32,632 nucleotides of DNA from Apostichopus californicus (lineage: Eukaryota; Echinodermata; Holothuroidea; Aspidochirotida; Stichopodidae): contig JAIPMN010000301.1 of the NCBI GenBank assembly GCA_020650975.1, positions 1-32,632 of the forward strand. The letters are read 5' to 3'. The notes under the pieces are model-generated. The model had not been told where the DNA came from. It did not search any database and saw only the letters and a program-made list of their open reading frames with translations. Positions 1 through 10,170 of the stretch are shown in pieces (position 1 is the first letter of the stretch; each line of letters starts with the position of its first letter). A program made the position numbers and the translations under genes.

Positions 1-379
1 GGAGAAAATACGACTTTTTAGAGAATTTAAGTCTGTTTATGAGTATGCATGAAGAGAAGATCAGACTTCTAATAGTGATAAGTCTGTCCACAACAGAAAA
101 CTATATGGATGCACGAGAAGAACATACGACTTCGAATTGAATGAAGTTTGTTAGTGATAGAATACTGTTGTTGTGTATGTAAATATAAATGGGGGAAATA
201 CGAAATAAGAAAATACAACTAAACGTTTAAACAAAAGTCTTCGTAAGTTCACCTGGTTAATGATTAATCTGGGATCAAATGTATCTTCTTCCTGTTCTAT
301 TTTAGCGATACATAAAAAATTATTAATTGATCGGTTTTAAAATCAACTTCATCAGTAATATCTTTGTTCTACCATATAG
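1..379. other. CLCA intron (3' part) at window edge
   Basis: No coding sequence is seen. Three loosely similar segments starting near 4, 57 and 118 share a TACGACTT/CAGACTT motif followed by AAGT(C/T)TG, possibly a decayed ~60-bp tandem repeat. The acceptor for the first visible exon is at 378-379. Confidence 0.6.
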
Positions 380-560
380 GCGGTATACAACTTACTGAAC
401 CTGGTCCTCCGCAAGGGACATCAAGTGGGCTTAGTGGCATTTAGCCATAAATCAGTCGTTCTTGCTAATCTTACCGAAACAGATGAAGAAGGTAAAGCGA
501 TGTTATTGGATCGTCTTCCAGATTCGGAAAGAATTGGAGGAGGAACATCCATAGCAAAAG
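380..560 (+). CDS. CLCA visible exon 1: VWA domain, middle
   Basis: The acceptor is ATATAG before 380 and the donor is AAAAG|GTAAAA. The reading frame starts in phase 0 with AVYNLLNLVLRKG and continues VGLVAFSHKS, matching the VWA strand VGMVTF of vertebrate CLCAs, and ends at GGGTSIAKG. The Thr of GGGTS is the metal-coordinating MIDAS threonine. The DxSxS part of the MIDAS must lie in an exon upstream of the window. The exon ends after the first base of a Gly codon. Confidence 0.92.
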
Positions 561-3500
561 GTAAAACCGTTCGTAGGCTAATCAGTGGACCAGTTCCCCC
601 CCCCCCCTACCCTCCTCCCACGTACACACACACTATCATACACGCACAATCATACACACACAAATACACACACCTTACCTGTCTTTATCCCGCTATAGAC
701 TGAGTTTATCTGTACATGTCTCAATATGGCAATACATTTTACGATGAACATCACAATATTCTTAAATAGTTTAATTTGTAGGGAAAATTCGCCTGTCACT
801 CATATCTTGTTCTGAGTTACCATATAGATGAGTAACCAAATTCAACATGTTACATGGAGATAGTTCAACCGTACCCCTCCCCTCCCCCTTACCGGCGTCC
901 ATCCTCACTCTTTAAGTGGAATATAGTGACATTGCAATGAAAGTGTGTGATCAATGGTCAGAATGAGTGGGCAGAGTGAATCGGATTCTATATATGAGAG
1001 GTGTAGTCGAGTTTACCCGAGACTCGAAAAAGCTTTTAATATCTGTCGTGTGTGTATAAATGTCATGGTTGGACTCTTGCTGGCCCTCTCGTAGGGTCAG
1101 CCGTCGTTTCATCGCGACCATGTGTTGCAACTCGGCGCTCGGTACGGGGGTTTTCACCCACTCTCCCCGTGGGCAGAGGTGTCCATCTGTGCACACGTAT
1201 ATATCAGCGTTCAGATATCAGGCTTTCACGGACGGGAATCGTAGACTTCATCCTCTTTGGCAATATACACGACCGCACGTGAAACAGTTATACAATCACT
1301 TACTATAAAACTTTACGTACACCAAGTACCAATATCATCATTATTCATATATCGAGCTGTTGTATTATCGGTTGCCGTTAACGTCATCGTTTAACCACCC
1401 ACTCTGATCTTTCAAACTTGCACTGACAGGTGTCTATGAAGCTTTAGCGGTTCTTGCGAACGGTTACGAGAGTGCGGCTGGAGGCAAACTACTGGTGATA
1501 ACGGATGGTAGAGAGACGTCCCATCCGAAATTACATCGGTTAACCGATCAAGTAAGTAACAAACCACCAATCACTTATATTTATTCCCGGTAACGCAAGA
1601 ATGTTCCGCGATCTACAAAAGGCTGCTCATGAGTCTTGATTCTCTAAAAAATGTATTTACGCTTCAATATGAAAATATTCATGATTATTCATAAACAGGT
1701 CTTGTAACCCTAGCAACACGTATATTTAAGGATCACATGTAAAAATATTAGATCAGAATCCTTCTAGGAGTCCATAAAAATGATGTTATATACATCGAGC
1801 TTCTTAAAATATGAATTCACTATATTGTTAGAGTCGGCATGGAAATGGAACAAAAAAGTAGAAAGTTGATCTAACACGTACTTATACTGTCAATTATATC
1901 AACTGCGTCTTTCCGAGTTCCTTAGTTACTAAATGTCAAACAGGACGAAAATGCATCCTAGTAATATGTGGGTGGCCATAGTTGGCTAAGATGGACAAAA
2001 CTGATACGAGCCAAAGGATTATCGTAGACACAGTAGTACAGTGTCTTGTTTAACGCATATTTCGGCGTCTTGATCTATGCCAGGACTTAGAGGGCGTTGT
2101 AGTGGATTATATTGCTGTAGTACCCAGCAAAACATTCATATTCAAAATCATTAATATTCTCGCATATTGTTATGTGTCTTGTTTAACGCATATTTCGGCG
2201 TCTTGATCTATGCCAGGATTTAGAGGGCGTTGTAGTGGATTCTATTGCTGTAGGACCCAGCAAAACATTGATATTCAAAACCATTAATATTCTCGCATAG
2301 TATTATGTGTCTTGTTTAACGCATATTTCGGCGGCTTGAACTACGCCAGGATTTAGAGGGCGTTGTAGTGGATAATATTGCTGTAGGACCCAGCAAAACA
2401 TTCATATTCAAAACCAGTCATATTCTCGCAAATTATTATGTGTCTTGTTTAACGCATATTTCGGCGTCTTGATCTATGCCAGGATTTAGAGGGCGTTGTA
2501 GTGGACACTATTGCTGTAGGGCCCAGTGCTGATTCCTCTTTAGAGCAGTTGGCGCAGAGGACCGGAGGCCAGTCTTACTACCACCTCGATGGTACTTCAG
2601 ACATCATTGGAGCATTTAGTGCACAATCTGCCGCACAAAGAACAGGTATGTCTAAGAGTGTTATCCTTACCATACTTGGTTCTATGTAATAAGTGCCAAT
2701 GGAGTCGCCAAACAATACTGTCATTGTATAACTTCATGACAACAGGCTTTCATCGAAAGAATTGTCACAGTTTGTCATAATGGTAATATATACATTTAAC
2801 AATGCCACTCAAACACTTGAAAATATGTTAGCTTTTTGAATTCCTATTTTGAACTCGAGATGACCTCTATAAGACTTGCCTTAAAATATCATTCATTATG
2901 ATACGATGTAAGATCAACAAAATGTATTTTTTTACCTTTCCATTTCGAAGGCACCGGGGACCTAGAATCGGTTCCTATTACTATAATACTCCAAACGATC
3001 GGCGCCGGTGAGACAGTGTCGGTTCCTTTCATCGTTGATAAGTCAACCAACGGCTGTCTGTCCGTAATTCTGACGTCATTATACTGGAACTCAATGAACG
3101 CTTGGTTGAAGAGTCCCACCGGTGTCGTAATTGACCGTTATTCCAAACAATACAGAAACGTGTCTGAATTTGACCTGTTCTCCTTTGAACTGGAGAAGGA
3201 CGTCACGGTAAGATCCCACTATCGACACCATCAACCCACCTCTACCACCATCCAACATTTATCACCTACATAGTATATCAGCATACATGGCCTACTGCCG
3301 GCTGCAGAGCATGCAGTTTCTGCTGTTATAGCTTGTAACTGCATAATTCCACATATTTTCAAACAGTTGGGACACTGCCTTATGCACCCGTAAGTGTCTG
3401 CCTCATATTACTAACAAGCAACATATATTTTAATTTTTTTTTTTTTAATTTTGTTATACAAGGTTGGTTTCTGGGAATTATACATCACCAACGTGAATGA

Positions 3501-6500
3501 ATCTAGTACTGAAGCCTATAACGTGACCGTCATGGTAGAATCCGGAGCAGGGGAGGATGAGATTCCGATAGCAGTCTCAGCTGAGTGGGCCTACACAGAA
3601 GTTAAACCCCCACAGAATCAAATACTATATGCTACAGTAGCCAGAGGTGAGAACACGCAAGGAGCATCGCTACATGTTCAGATGTTATCTTGACTATTGG
3701 GGCACGAATTTAGTGACTGAGTAGGTTGATGCCCCCGCCCCCATCCCCCTCCAATTAAGATTAAAACAAGTAAATTATTCTTGTAATGTGTTATTTTGAG
3801 GTTATATTTGGACTTGGAACGAACAAAATTATAAAACTTGTACAATGTCTTGTCAATTGACAGAGGAACTAGTGTGGATTTCAGTCCGAGTCGTGTTAAC
3901 TAGAATATCAGTCTTTCATACCTACCCCACCCCCCATACATCACCCCACCTCATACATCACCCCACTCCATACATCACCCCACCCCATACATCACCCCAC
4001 CCTCCTACATCACCCACCCCCATACATCACCCAACACCCATACATCACCCCACCTCATACACCACCCCACCCCCATACACCACCCCACCCCATATATCAC
4101 CCAACACCCATACATACCGCACCCCTACCGGGAAAAAATGACTGCAACATTAAAAAGTCATGCATTCTCGTCTTCTCGCTTTTGACCAGGCTATGTTCCT
4201 GTGATTAACTGCCAAGTGGAAGCCACCGTGGAGTTCAGTAACCAGAGTATCGGTATAGCGACGACGCTTCAACTCTTAGATAATGGAAGCGGTGCTGACG
4301 TAAGCGGAGGCGATGGCATCTATTCTGCTTACTTTACAAAGTTCAAAGGGGCAGGTCGATACGGTGTCAAGGTAAATTAATGTCATCTTTTTTCAAATTT
4401 ACTGAATTTTATTGGACATTTTATCATTTTAATTCATATTTGATTTCTTGCCTTGATCAAATCGGTCCAGAAATACAGTGATGTGGATGGTCTGTGTGTG
4501 CGTGTTCGTATGGTTGTGCGTAGATTTGCGTGTATGTGTGCATGTGTGTGTGTGTTTGTGTGTTGTTTTATAGTTATAAATTAAACAGAAAGGATGTATA
4601 AGTGAACAATGAGTATGATTTGCGCATGCGCTAGCTGACGTATGACGATATTCTATTCGTATATGTTGACCTAATTCAACATGAGTAAAACTATAGTTTT
4701 CGGTTTATATGTGAAAGTGTCATAGATTTCTCTCTCTTTTCTTGTTATGAACAATGTTTTTCTTTTCTTTTCGTGATAATATATAACACTTTGACAAACT
4801 TTGATTGGTTTTTCGTTTCAATTATTAGATCCGTGTGAAAAATAAGGGAATGGAGACCAAAATTGCCAATGGAGCATTGGTCGGGTTTGGTGCAGCCGTG
4901 CATCCTGCACTGAGTGAAGAAGACTTCGGCTTAGATTTGCAAGATACGGGAGACTTCCAACGACACACTGTCGGGAATAGCTTCACGTGTACTGATGATG
5001 AACTTTGTAAAGGTATGACAAGGGTAACGACGGAACAGATGCTGGTGAATGTGTTGCGAGTGTGTGTTAGTGAGGGGGGGGGGTAAGGGTGATGGAAGGC
5101 AGGGGAGGGAATTGTGACGCACCTGGGTTTGAAAGAACCATTAATATATGCAATCTTTTCCTTTTCATCTATTTCATCTATATCATCTATTTCGTCTATT
5201 TCGTCTATTTCGTCTATTTCGTCTATTTCGTCTATTTCATCCATTTATCTATTTCATCGATTTCATCGATTTCATCTATTTCATCGATTTCATATGTTCC
5301 ATCTATTTCATCTATTACATCTATTTCATCCGTTTCATCTGTTTCATCCGTTTCATCCGTTTCATCTATTTCATCTATTACATCTATTTCATTCATTCCA
5401 TCCGTTCCATCCGTTTCATCTAGTTCATATATTTCATATATTTCATATATTTATATATATTTATATATATTTCATCTATTTCATCTATTTCATCTATTTC
5501 ATCAATTCCATCTATTCCATCTATTTCATCTATTTCATCTATTTCATATATTTCATCTATTTCATCTATTCAATATAGAGGACGCTGCTGATGTCTACGC
5601 ACCAGCTAAGATTACTGATTTAGTTGCGACGAATGTTGATTTTGACCTGCAGCAGCTCAACCTGACCTTTACAGCCCCTGGTGATGACCTAGCTCAAGGA
5701 ACAGGTAACTTAACATGGAAGTTATCCTAATAACTATTGTTAAAATTCTAAAAAATGTTCAATCTTCGCATTTCCCACCATCAACACAATTTCTCTTCCT
5801 GACGCAATATTGACGGCCTATAGGAAACTGTTTCGATAATTTAGAAATGTTTTCGGATAAATAACATAACATGTATGTAATAAATTTATCTTTTATTATA
5901 ATATTGGCTATAAAATGCGCTGAATGATTCTATAATTCTATAATAATAACATAATAACGCCGCACGCTGGATATTACACAAATATTAAATTATGTAAACA
6001 AAAACTTTCCCTCCCCCTCCCCCCTCCGTCTTCAGTCAGAGGAATTACGTTCAGTGAGGAAGAATTCGACCACTCCTTGCGTTTTCAGCTAATTTGTAGT
6101 ATAAACATGTCACAGAATACACCATTTGACGTCTTAACTTTGCTACCTTTTATTATCAGGTGGCGGACGCCCAGACCCCCTACAAGGGAGTCGGTTTCAA
6201 CGATTGCATGGGCCACACCGCTTCCTTTATAAAATCCTTAATCTGCATGTGTCCCTTTAATAAATCTTAGGTTCCTGCGCTACCTTAATCAGTCGGGAGG
6301 AGGGGGTGGTTGGCACCCCCTCATCCACCCCCCCCCCTTTAAATCATGTGCACACCACTTTACAAATTGTTTTCTTAAACACAACTACAAGCAGTATATG
6401 CATCCCTATATGATACGTTTTAAACATAAACATTATATAGAGACACCATATGTAGTTTATTGGTTGCGAGCTATTTCTCTATCTTGCTTTAAATTGTTTC

Positions 6501-7654
6501 ATTCTCAGTATCTTTCTACGAAATTTGGCTCTCTACAAATTTCACGTTGTTCCGTCAAAATGTGACCAATGGGGAGCTCTTGGGGGCGAACAACTTTACC
6601 AGTGATTCAGCTATGAATCCTTCACCGGCAGGAACGGTTGAAGTTCTCACGCATTTGGTAGAGGGAGCTGGTAAGTTTAATTGCCTTCTATGTGAGCCCA
6701 CCATTCTGCTCACAGAAATGATGGACAGACAGACGAGTAGATAGACAAACAGAGAGACAGACAGACAGACAGAAAATGATATACTGTGAGAAAACAGGTT
6801 ACTGAAATGCAAACAACCAAAATAACATCTGTCAGTGGAACACAATCCACTGTAACCATGGAACAGCGCCATTGTTACGTCACTTTTAGACTTGTCAAAG
6901 TCATCTGTCTCTGATGTGGAGGAACCTGAGACTATACGTGATCCACACAATGATTTCATGTGACTATATAAGTACTATGATGAGAACGGCTATTGCTAGT
7001 GAGGAATTAAGTTAAAGTTCAAAGTTAGAAATGACACACGTTTTCGACAAGTACACAGTGCCCATGGTCACTACCCTCCCCTTCCCCTCCCCCTTCCCCT
7101 CCCCCACTCTCCCCGTCCTGAAACAACAGATAGACTAAATTCAGTGATTACACCGGTAACACTGACTGACTAAAATTCATCATATACAGTATACAGTATT
7201 TCAATATAAGTGAACCGCACATTGCCAGTCTGTGTGGTAATCTTATGGTAATGTGCCTCATGATTGGCATAAGAGTCTTTCATTTCTATCCCGATTTCTT
7301 TATCTCATCTTGTTTTATCCTACAGGGGGCTCATTCAGTTACTTCTTCGCAGTTATTGCTGTGGATGATGAGGGTAACCGCGGTCCTCCATCTAACTTCG
7401 CGTCATCCTCCTTCCGAGATTTCCGACCGGTTGGGTCATCTTGGTTCATCTGGATCATCATCACAATCGCTGTTATTTTGTTTATAATGCTTAATATAGT
7501 CGCCGTACTTCTCATCTGCGCATGTCTGAAGAGCGCCACCGGTAAACAAGACAAATACAATGTAAAGAATTACCAAAGCGTCCCAGGTGATGGCGGCGAA
7601 GACACTGTCGGATTAAAAGCGGCTAGACATATCGATGGGCCAACAAATTGTTGA
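380..7654 (+). CDS. CLCA-family calcium-activated chloride channel regulator, 3' part (10 exons, 5' end outside window)
   Basis: Joined exons 380-560, 1430-1551, 2483-2645, 2951-3207, 3463-3646, 4190-4371, 4829-5012, 5579-5704, 6509-6670 and 7326-7654 total 1890 nt, an exact 630 codons including the stop, with compatible phases at every GT/AG junction. The order of domains is: VWA from mid-domain (visible residues 1 to about 125, MIDAS Thr56 in GGGTS and Asp86 in ITDGRE), the CLCA beta-rich region (about 157-424, with LQLLDNGSGAD and GRYGVK typical of CLCA proteins), a fibronectin III-like domain (PAKITDL to VIAVDDEGN), one hydrophobic helix (about 560-588) and a 41-residue tail. CLCA proteins are secretory-pathway proteins whose N-terminal metallopeptidase-like domain and VWA domain act outside the cell; mammalian members modulate TMEM16A-type chloride channels. 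The N-terminal part is upstream of the window. Assignment to the family is firm. Which paralogue it is cannot be said, and channel regulation in this organism is inferred. Confidence 0.93.
561..1429. other. CLCA intron with C12 run and CA-rich tract
   Basis: A run of 12 C at 596-607 is followed by a CA/CATA-rich tract to about 680. Open frames at 951-1308 overlap each other on both strands and show no recognisable protein, so I treat them as chance frames inside the intron. Confidence 0.65.
1430..1551 (+). CDS. CLCA visible exon 2: VWA domain, MIDAS Asp
   Basis: The acceptor is CACTGACAG before 1430 and the donor is CAA|GTAAGT. The first two bases complete the Gly codon left open by the previous exon. 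The product reads VYEALAVLANGYESAAGG then KLLVITDGRETSHPK, where Asp of TDG is the second MIDAS ligand in the VWA fold. It ends in phase 0. Too short to stand out as an open frame by itself, but it fits both neighbours exactly. Confidence 0.92.
1552..2482. other. CLCA intron containing the 133-bp acceptor repeat
   Basis: The first ~490 bases are AT-rich without recognised content. From 2041 to the exon the intron consists of the 133-bp tandem repeat described separately. Confidence 0.7.
2041..2525 (+). repeat. 133-bp tandem repeat (3 full copies plus partial fourth) that includes a splice acceptor and exon start
   Basis: Units begin with GTGTCTTGTTTAACGCATAT at 2041, 2174, 2307 and 2440, exactly 133 bases apart. 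Each contains the intron end, the acceptor (AG at 2082, 2215, 2348 and 2481) and the sequence coding DLEGVVVD.IAV.PS. Copies 1-3 then continue into an AT-rich filler of about 45 bases. The fourth copy runs instead into the real exon at about 2525. Differences between copies are few, so the array is recent or being homogenised. Confidence 0.95.
2483..2645 (+). CDS. CLCA visible exon 3: end of VWA domain
   Basis: The exon follows ATGCCAG at 2482 and ends at AACAG|GTATGT. It begins DLEGVVVDTIAVGPSADSSL and continues EQLAQRTGGQSYYHL, corresponding to the TVALGPSAAQELEELSKMTG stretch of vertebrate CLCA1. Its acceptor and first ~45 bases are also present in three complete tandem copies just upstream (see repeat 2041-2525), so the start choice rests on the frame: only the last acceptor opens into the full exon. 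Earlier copies run into an in-frame TGA. It ends in phase 1. Confidence 0.92.
2646..2950. other. CLCA intron, 305 bp
   Basis: AT-rich, bounded by GTATGT and TTTCGAAG. I see no repeat or other element in it. Confidence 0.75.
2951..3207 (+). CDS. CLCA visible exon 4: linker and start of beta-rich domain
   Basis: The acceptor is TTTCGAAG before 2951 and the donor is GTCACG|GTAAGA. Two bases complete the split Gly codon. The product contains ESVPITIILQ, ETVSVPFIVDKSTNG and AWLKSPTGVVIDR. The pattern of an oxidation-free hydrophobic strand followed by W-x-x-P-x-G is like the ILLWDPSGQ segment of vertebrate CLCA1. It ends in phase 0. Confidence 0.9.
3463..3646 (+). CDS. CLCA visible exon 5: beta-rich domain
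   Basis: A T-rich tract of over 12 bases precedes the acceptor (ACAAG before 3463), and the donor is CCAGAG|GTGAGA. The product starts VGFWELYITNVNESSTEAYN, resembling the VGTWKYSLQA strand of CLCA1, and carries potential N-glycosylation sequons NES and NVT. Phase 0 in, phase 1 out. Confidence 0.9.
3647..4189. other. CLCA intron with G-poor minisatellite
   Basis: Bounded by GTGAGA and GACCAG. The central part is the CATACATCACCCCACC repeat given separately, and the remainder shows no recognised content. Confidence 0.75.
3929..4127 (+). repeat. Minisatellite, ~15-17 bp unit CATACATCACCCCACC
   Basis: About eleven imperfect units of CATACATCACCCCACC with small indels, variants CACCACC and CACCCAACAC included. 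The + strand of the array is nearly free of G. The open frame running through it (His/Pro/Thr-rich) is a by-product of the repeat lacking stops. Confidence 0.85.
4190..4371 (+). CDS. CLCA visible exon 6: conserved LLDNGSGAD core
   Basis: The acceptor is TTTGACCAG before 4190 and the donor is GTCAAG|GTAAAT. It encodes VEATVEFSNQSIGIATTLQL then LDNGSGADVSGGDGIYSAYF and GAGRYGVK. This is the most recognisable CLCA segment (LLDNGAGAD, DGVYSRYFT, GRYSVK in vertebrates). The acidic DNGSGAD..GDG pattern looks like a cation-binding loop, but that is inference. Phase 1 in, phase 0 out. Confidence 0.95.
4372..4828. other. CLCA intron with GT-rich tract
   Basis: Bounded by GTAAAT and ATTATTAG. An imperfect TG repeat lies at about 4490-4565. 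Nothing else is recognised. Confidence 0.7.
4829..5012 (+). CDS. CLCA visible exon 7: end of beta-rich domain
   Basis: The acceptor is ATTATTAG before 4829 and the donor is GTAAAG|GTATGA. The product starts IRVKNKGMETKIANGALVGF and ends SFTCTDDELCKG, a Cys-containing segment corresponding to the QVCFSRTSSGGSF region before the Fn3-like domain in vertebrate CLCAs. Phase 0 in, phase 1 out. The following intron carries the TTTCATCTA array. Confidence 0.9.
5013..5578. other. CLCA intron, mostly microsatellite
   Basis: Bounded by GTATGA and AATATAG. It has a G10 run at 5074-5083, then the TTTCATCTA-type array, which extends to a few bases before the acceptor. Confidence 0.75.
5158..5576 (+). repeat. 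9-bp microsatellite-like array (TTTCATCTA)n
   Basis: About 45 imperfect units of TTTCATCTA with variants TTTCGTCTA, TTTCATCCG, TTTCATATA and TTCCATCTA grouped into local blocks, which indicates several rounds of local expansion. Since the unit is nine bases, all three + frames stay open and give periodic peptides (SIS, FHL, IYF); none is a believable protein. The array lies immediately upstream of a CLCA acceptor and serves as its T/C-rich tract. Confidence 0.92.
5579..5704 (+). CDS. CLCA visible exon 8: start of fibronectin III-like domain
   Basis: The acceptor is CAATATAG before 5579, directly after the microsatellite, and the donor is GGAACAG|GTAACT. It encodes YAPAKITDLVATNVDF then LNLTFTAPGDDLAQGTG, matching FPPGQITDLKA and NLTWTAPGDDYDHGT of vertebrate CLCAs. 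The exon start is set by frame (phase 1 in) and by the switch from repeat to unique sequence. Confidence 0.93.
5705..6508. other. CLCA intron, 804 bp
   Basis: AT-rich with short C/G-rich patches: CCTCCCCCTCCC near 6010 and a C10 run at 6328-6337. The segment 6170-6340 is noticeably more GC-rich than its surroundings and could be a fragment of an interspersed repeat, but I cannot name it. Confidence 0.6.
6509..6670 (+). CDS. CLCA visible exon 9: fibronectin III-like domain, middle
   Basis: The acceptor is CATTCTCAG before 6509 and the donor is GAGCTG|GTAAGT. The product starts VSFYEIWLSTNFTLFRQNVT and runs to EVLTHLVEGAG, parallel to the KYIIRISTSILDLRDKFNES part of CLCA1. NFT and NVT are potential glycosylation sequons. 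Phase 1 in and out. Confidence 0.88.
6671..7325. other. CLCA last intron
   Basis: Contains a GACA/AGACA tract (about 6724-6775) and a CCCCTCC tract (about 7075-7108). It ends with a normal pyrimidine-rich acceptor. No coding sequence is seen on either strand. Confidence 0.7.
7326..7654 (+). CDS. CLCA last exon: end of Fn3-like domain, transmembrane helix, cytoplasmic tail, stop
   Basis: The acceptor is ATCCTACAG before 7326, and the TGA stop is at 7652-7654. The product begins GGSFSYFFAVIAVDDEGNRG (final Fn3 strand), then a Ser/Arg-rich linker, then a hydrophobic run of about 29 residues from WFIWIIITIAV to LLICACLK, and a 41-residue polar tail with a YQSV (YxxΦ-like) sequence. This suggests a type I membrane protein anchored like vertebrate CLCA2 rather than fully secreted like CLCA1. 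Tail function is unknown. Confidence 0.93.
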
Positions 7655-8172
7655 GACTTAGAACGATTTAGCTATCAAAATATATATCCTTCGTCATGCT
7701 ATTATGAAATAGTTCAATGGAGATGGATGGAAGGTGCTCTGAGAAACCATAATATAGCTGTACTGTGATTTATAATGGTTTAGTCTTAGTTTTGAGTATA
7801 TAGCATAGCATAGTTCTGTTCCAAACTGGAGTCATCCAAATTGACTAAATATGTACCAGCTTGAGTAGAGTGTTGTATGTCGTGTGTTAACAACATTGAC
7901 AGCTCAGAAAATGCCAAACAATAGTTTCATTTCGTCCTTTTAGTGTAACGCATCTATATATAGATGGACAGTATGATGTCATCAAAAGTAAATCAGAAAA
8001 GAGGGTAGATGAAAAGTACCAGCATGTCTGTTTGGACGGTTTGCTTGATCAAGAATGGGGAACGATAAAATACATAAATTCAGGAAGAAAAGAAGGGAAA
8101 TTGTTAATCAAAATGATCAGTAACTTGAAAAAGGTGGATAAAAAGGTACTAAAGTCGTCGAAGCTGCATTGG

Positions 8173-8178
8173 AATAAA
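8173..8178 (+). promoter_or_regulatory. Candidate poly(A) signal AATAAA (proximal)
   Basis: A canonical AATAAA 519 bases after the CLCA stop, followed by T/GT-rich sequence (TGTTATTTATGG, then TTGTTGTG near 8205). It is a plausible proximal site, but AATAAA is common in AT-rich DNA. Confidence 0.3.
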
Positions 8179-10164
8179 AAGACTGTTATTTATGGTACAG
8201 TACTATTGTTGTGATATGAATATTCATAACCGGATCGTTACAAAATAGACTTGTAGCAAGTCTACGTTAGTTGATAGTTTGTGGTGCTACACAACAAGAC
8301 ATATCAACTGTGTTTGACTGTTTGAGTCGTATCGGTTTGCTGATCCAATCAGTAGAGAAAACAGAAAAGTCCAAGACAAAGTATATATGTAACATGGCAT
8401 CGGATTGGCCAGCTTCCAAAGTTCAGAAAGTCACGTGTGTACAATGAGCAATCTACCAACTTGGTACTAAAATGTGTGAATCCAATAGTACCGGTATCAC
8501 ATATGAAGAACTATATGGAATAACTCAAAACGTAAGAGACAATGGTTGAACTATCACCTGCCTAGTGGGTTTATACATATTCATTAAACAGCAGTGACGT
8601 AATAGGTCGAAGGTGACATACATTGTGCGACCATGTCACACCGAAGGAGAAACCCAGTGGATTGTTTGATACTGACATCTGCAGTTTAAATTGTTACGAA
8701 GCACTTGGATACGACCTTTGACCTTTTCATATGAGTTACGTAACAAAGGAGGATCAGAAATAATGATTTATTAATAGACAAAGTGAGGCTGTATCGTGTG
8801 TATTCTTGTGAACGTCAGGGATTTGCTTATCTGTTTATATTTGTTTGTTTATTTATACAACTTTGTGTTGTTGGAGTAGTCTTTCACTCATTTATTTATT
8901 TGTTTTTGGATTTCGGTAAGGTTTTTTCTTCTGAAATATTTTGTAAGTTTATTCAATTTATTCCCACCCAGCTTTTAAAGCAGCTGTCAGTCTCGTTTAT
9001 AACTCAACATAAATAGACATTTAAATCCTTCAAAAAGAAATTGTTAGCTACACAAATCTGCAACGTCAGTTGAGATGATAGCCAAGTTTATACAACTTAA
9101 ACATCTGTCCAGCCACGTACCGACTCTTCATTGGTCTCTAGCAGCAAATGTGCTAACACTATGAAACAGTATCAAACTATGAACACGTGACTAAAGGATA
9201 TTATAACACCCGATTATTTCTTCGGTCTGATGGATGGGAACGTATTGATTTTATCATTACTATTATTATTATTTTTTTTTTTGGTAATATAAGTGTCACG
9301 GCATGAAATTCATTAAATCCATTGTGTTAAAATTGTTATGAGTGGTTTAATTTATAAAAGATCCAAGCTTTGCAAAAAGATGTTTCCATTTTAAACCATT
9401 GGTTCTGGAGATTGTGTGAGTTATACACTGTGCATCATTGCAAATACAGTGATCAACGTATTGAAATATTGGTTAACTAAACTAATCGGAAAATTTTTGT
9501 TTTTCTACCATTTTCTTTAATCGACTTTAAGAAAGTATGATTATACCTGTTTTGATAATCTTACTTGTTAGCTAGGTGCATATAAGAGTGTTTTTTGTCG
9601 TAATTCTCTTTTCATTAGTGCATAATTTGTTTTTAAAGGCTGAACGGTGGGACAATGTTATGTTTATTCCTCCGTAGTGAAGTTGACAGGGCGCTTTAAT
9701 TTATGAGGGTGTTAGACGGTCAATATTAATCCGCTTAAGAATAATGATAATTGTACAGCAAGCTTGCCAAACCTTACATTTTCTAGGCTGTTATACCTCA
9801 AATGAGAGCTGTAAATATTTTGCAATTAAGTTTTTAGTTACTACGAAACTCTCTTAATGCCATAATTTAATATCATCATTATAAACAAAACCTTTTTTTT
9901 TAGCATGTTATATAAAAAAAAAACAATGTCAAACACAGAAGTTCTTGTCTGGATCTTCAGACCTACAAAATATTTTAATAATTTGAAATTACAAAATGAA
10001 TAGTCTTTTTTTGAAAACCCTTCAGATGTTTGTTGAAGTATGAACATGATGTGATGTTAATGTGATGTTAATGGACTCTTCTAGCTTATTTGATGCTAAT
10101 ACTGGTGACCATTAACGAAACTGTTTGTTGCGTGCTATACTGTAATTATTTGTCGAGTAGCTAT

Positions 10165-10170
10165 AATAAA
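10165..10170 (+). promoter_or_regulatory. Candidate poly(A) signal AATAAA (distal)
   Basis: AATAAA followed about 25 bases later by GGGATGTGTTGTTTTAG, a good GT-rich downstream element. The spacing is right for cleavage near 10185-10190. If used, the CLCA 3' UTR is about 2.5 kb. Confidence 0.35.

Noticed and set aside
2041-2482. Three extra coding exons in the CLCA gene
   Set aside because: Each copy's frame reaches a TGA before a plausible donor, and the family needs only one copy of this segment.
4825-5730. Long open frames on both strands (DEI, SIS, FHL, IYF repeats)
   Set aside because: They are forced by a 9-bp repeat that lacks stop codons; only 4829-5012 and 5579-5704 are supported as CLCA exons.
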